64,000 nucleotides of DNA, taken from assembly GCF_030409685.1 (NCBI RefSeq), contig NZ_JAUFQJ010000004.1, positions 248,001 through 312,000 on the forward strand, given 5' to 3'. The position numbers and the translations under genes were made by a program. Positions within the stretch are counted from its first letter, which is position 1, and every line of letters starts with the position of its first letter. The notes beneath the pieces are model-generated. The model saw nothing but the letters and a program-made list of their open reading frames with translations, was not told the DNA's origin and did not search any database. Below are positions 63,696-64,000 of the stretch, piece by piece. Origin of the DNA: Ferruginibacter paludis. Lineage in GTDB: Bacteria > Bacteroidota > Bacteroidia > Chitinophagales > Chitinophagaceae.

Positions 63696-64000
63696 TTACG
63701 CTTTCCTAAAATTAAAATTTACCGCTTCCATCCCCATAAAATTTCTGACGGGGTAAATGACTTGTACACCGTTAAGGTAAAATTTAGATGAGCTATGCAG
63801 GTAGTCAATTGGATTGGCTGCCAGTCGTAATTTCCGGTGCACGGATTGTTATGCAGATAGTTTAATTTCTGCCATACAAATTCGTTGCTGCCAAAATCTT
63901 TCCAATCGATCGAAGTTGCCCATACTTCGTGTTGCTTATTTTTGCTTTTCTTGTTGGTTCTGCATTGGCAGATAATTTTTGCAGTAATGCAACTTAATTG
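63696..64000 (-). pseudogene. RAYT transposase remnant, extends beyond the window
   Basis: Minus-strand frames read NKQHEVWATSIDWKDFGSNE, FVWQKLNYLHNNPCTGN and, after a one-base slip near 63820, ANPIDYLHSSSKFYLNGVQ, ending AVNFNFRKA before TAA. This is the C-terminal half of a Y1 (HUH) transposase of the RAYT type; at least one frameshift is present. The N-terminal HUH motif lies outside or is lost. Confidence 0.82.

Noticed and set aside
1..64000. tRNA, rRNA or tmRNA genes
   Set aside because: I saw no cloverleaf-like or rRNA-like segment on either strand while reading; a tRNAscan/Rfam run would settle it.

Overview
The window looks like a chromosomal stretch from a Bacteroidota bacterium, most likely of the Chitinophagaceae or a close relative. 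Supporting features are type IX secretion sorting domains (one type B gliding-motility C-terminus, one ELWxxDGT protein with a type A-like tail), a TPR-type HisKA_2 histidine kinase, many short Bacteroidota-type lipoproteins, an AT-leaning base composition and few Shine-Dalgarno sites. I saw no rRNA, tRNA or CRISPR array.

Layout. 0-16 kb: mostly minus-strand metabolic genes: an FAD/NAD(P)-binding protein, a guanine-deaminase-like enzyme, a glycoside hydrolase family 2 enzyme, and an operon of cytochrome b/molybdopterin oxidoreductase, cupin and DUF488. A DinB-like protein and a TPR histidine kinase lie on the plus strand. 16-27 kb: a five-PAS histidine kinase with its single-domain response regulator, a PEP mutase/isocitrate lyase-family enzyme, small membrane proteins, and several decayed fragments (IS110 transposase, SDR tail, the head of a ScyD-like gene). 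27-36 kb: a divergent LysR regulator next to a three-part exporter (ABC, HlyD, TolC). This is followed by NADP-type isocitrate dehydrogenase, a CutA-like protein, two paralogous small proteins and a Lys/Ala-rich histone-H1-like protein. 36-38 kb: a Kv-like K+ channel with a zinc ribbon and an App1-like phosphatase.

38-64 kb is an accessory zone rich in dispersed repeats and broken genes. A group II intron with a decayed reverse transcriptase sits inside one copy of a dispersed repeat. A large NHL/T9SS gene and a secreted-protein gene carry frameshifts or stops, and the histone-like gene is duplicated with its leader. Small secreted proteins, cytochrome c, SDR, DUF302, a response regulator, a cupin and a 51-residue membrane protein fill the rest.

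The most unusual content is three families of dispersed palindromic intergenic repeats. Family A (about 135 bp, two hairpins, ends GCAACGTCTC/GAGACGTTGC) has at least 14 full or half copies. Three half copies lie directly after the stop codon of decayed RAYT-type (Y1/HUH) transposases, which is the arrangement expected of a REP-RAYT system. Family B (about 400 bp, near-perfect 15-bp terminal inverted repeats) hosts the group II intron. Family C (about 250 bp, nested inverted repeats with a possible compensatory change) recurs at 54-61 kb. Together they suggest a genome colonised by several non-autonomous elements, at least one of which was mobilised by a now-dead RAYT. All functional statements come from reading the sequence; no database search was run.
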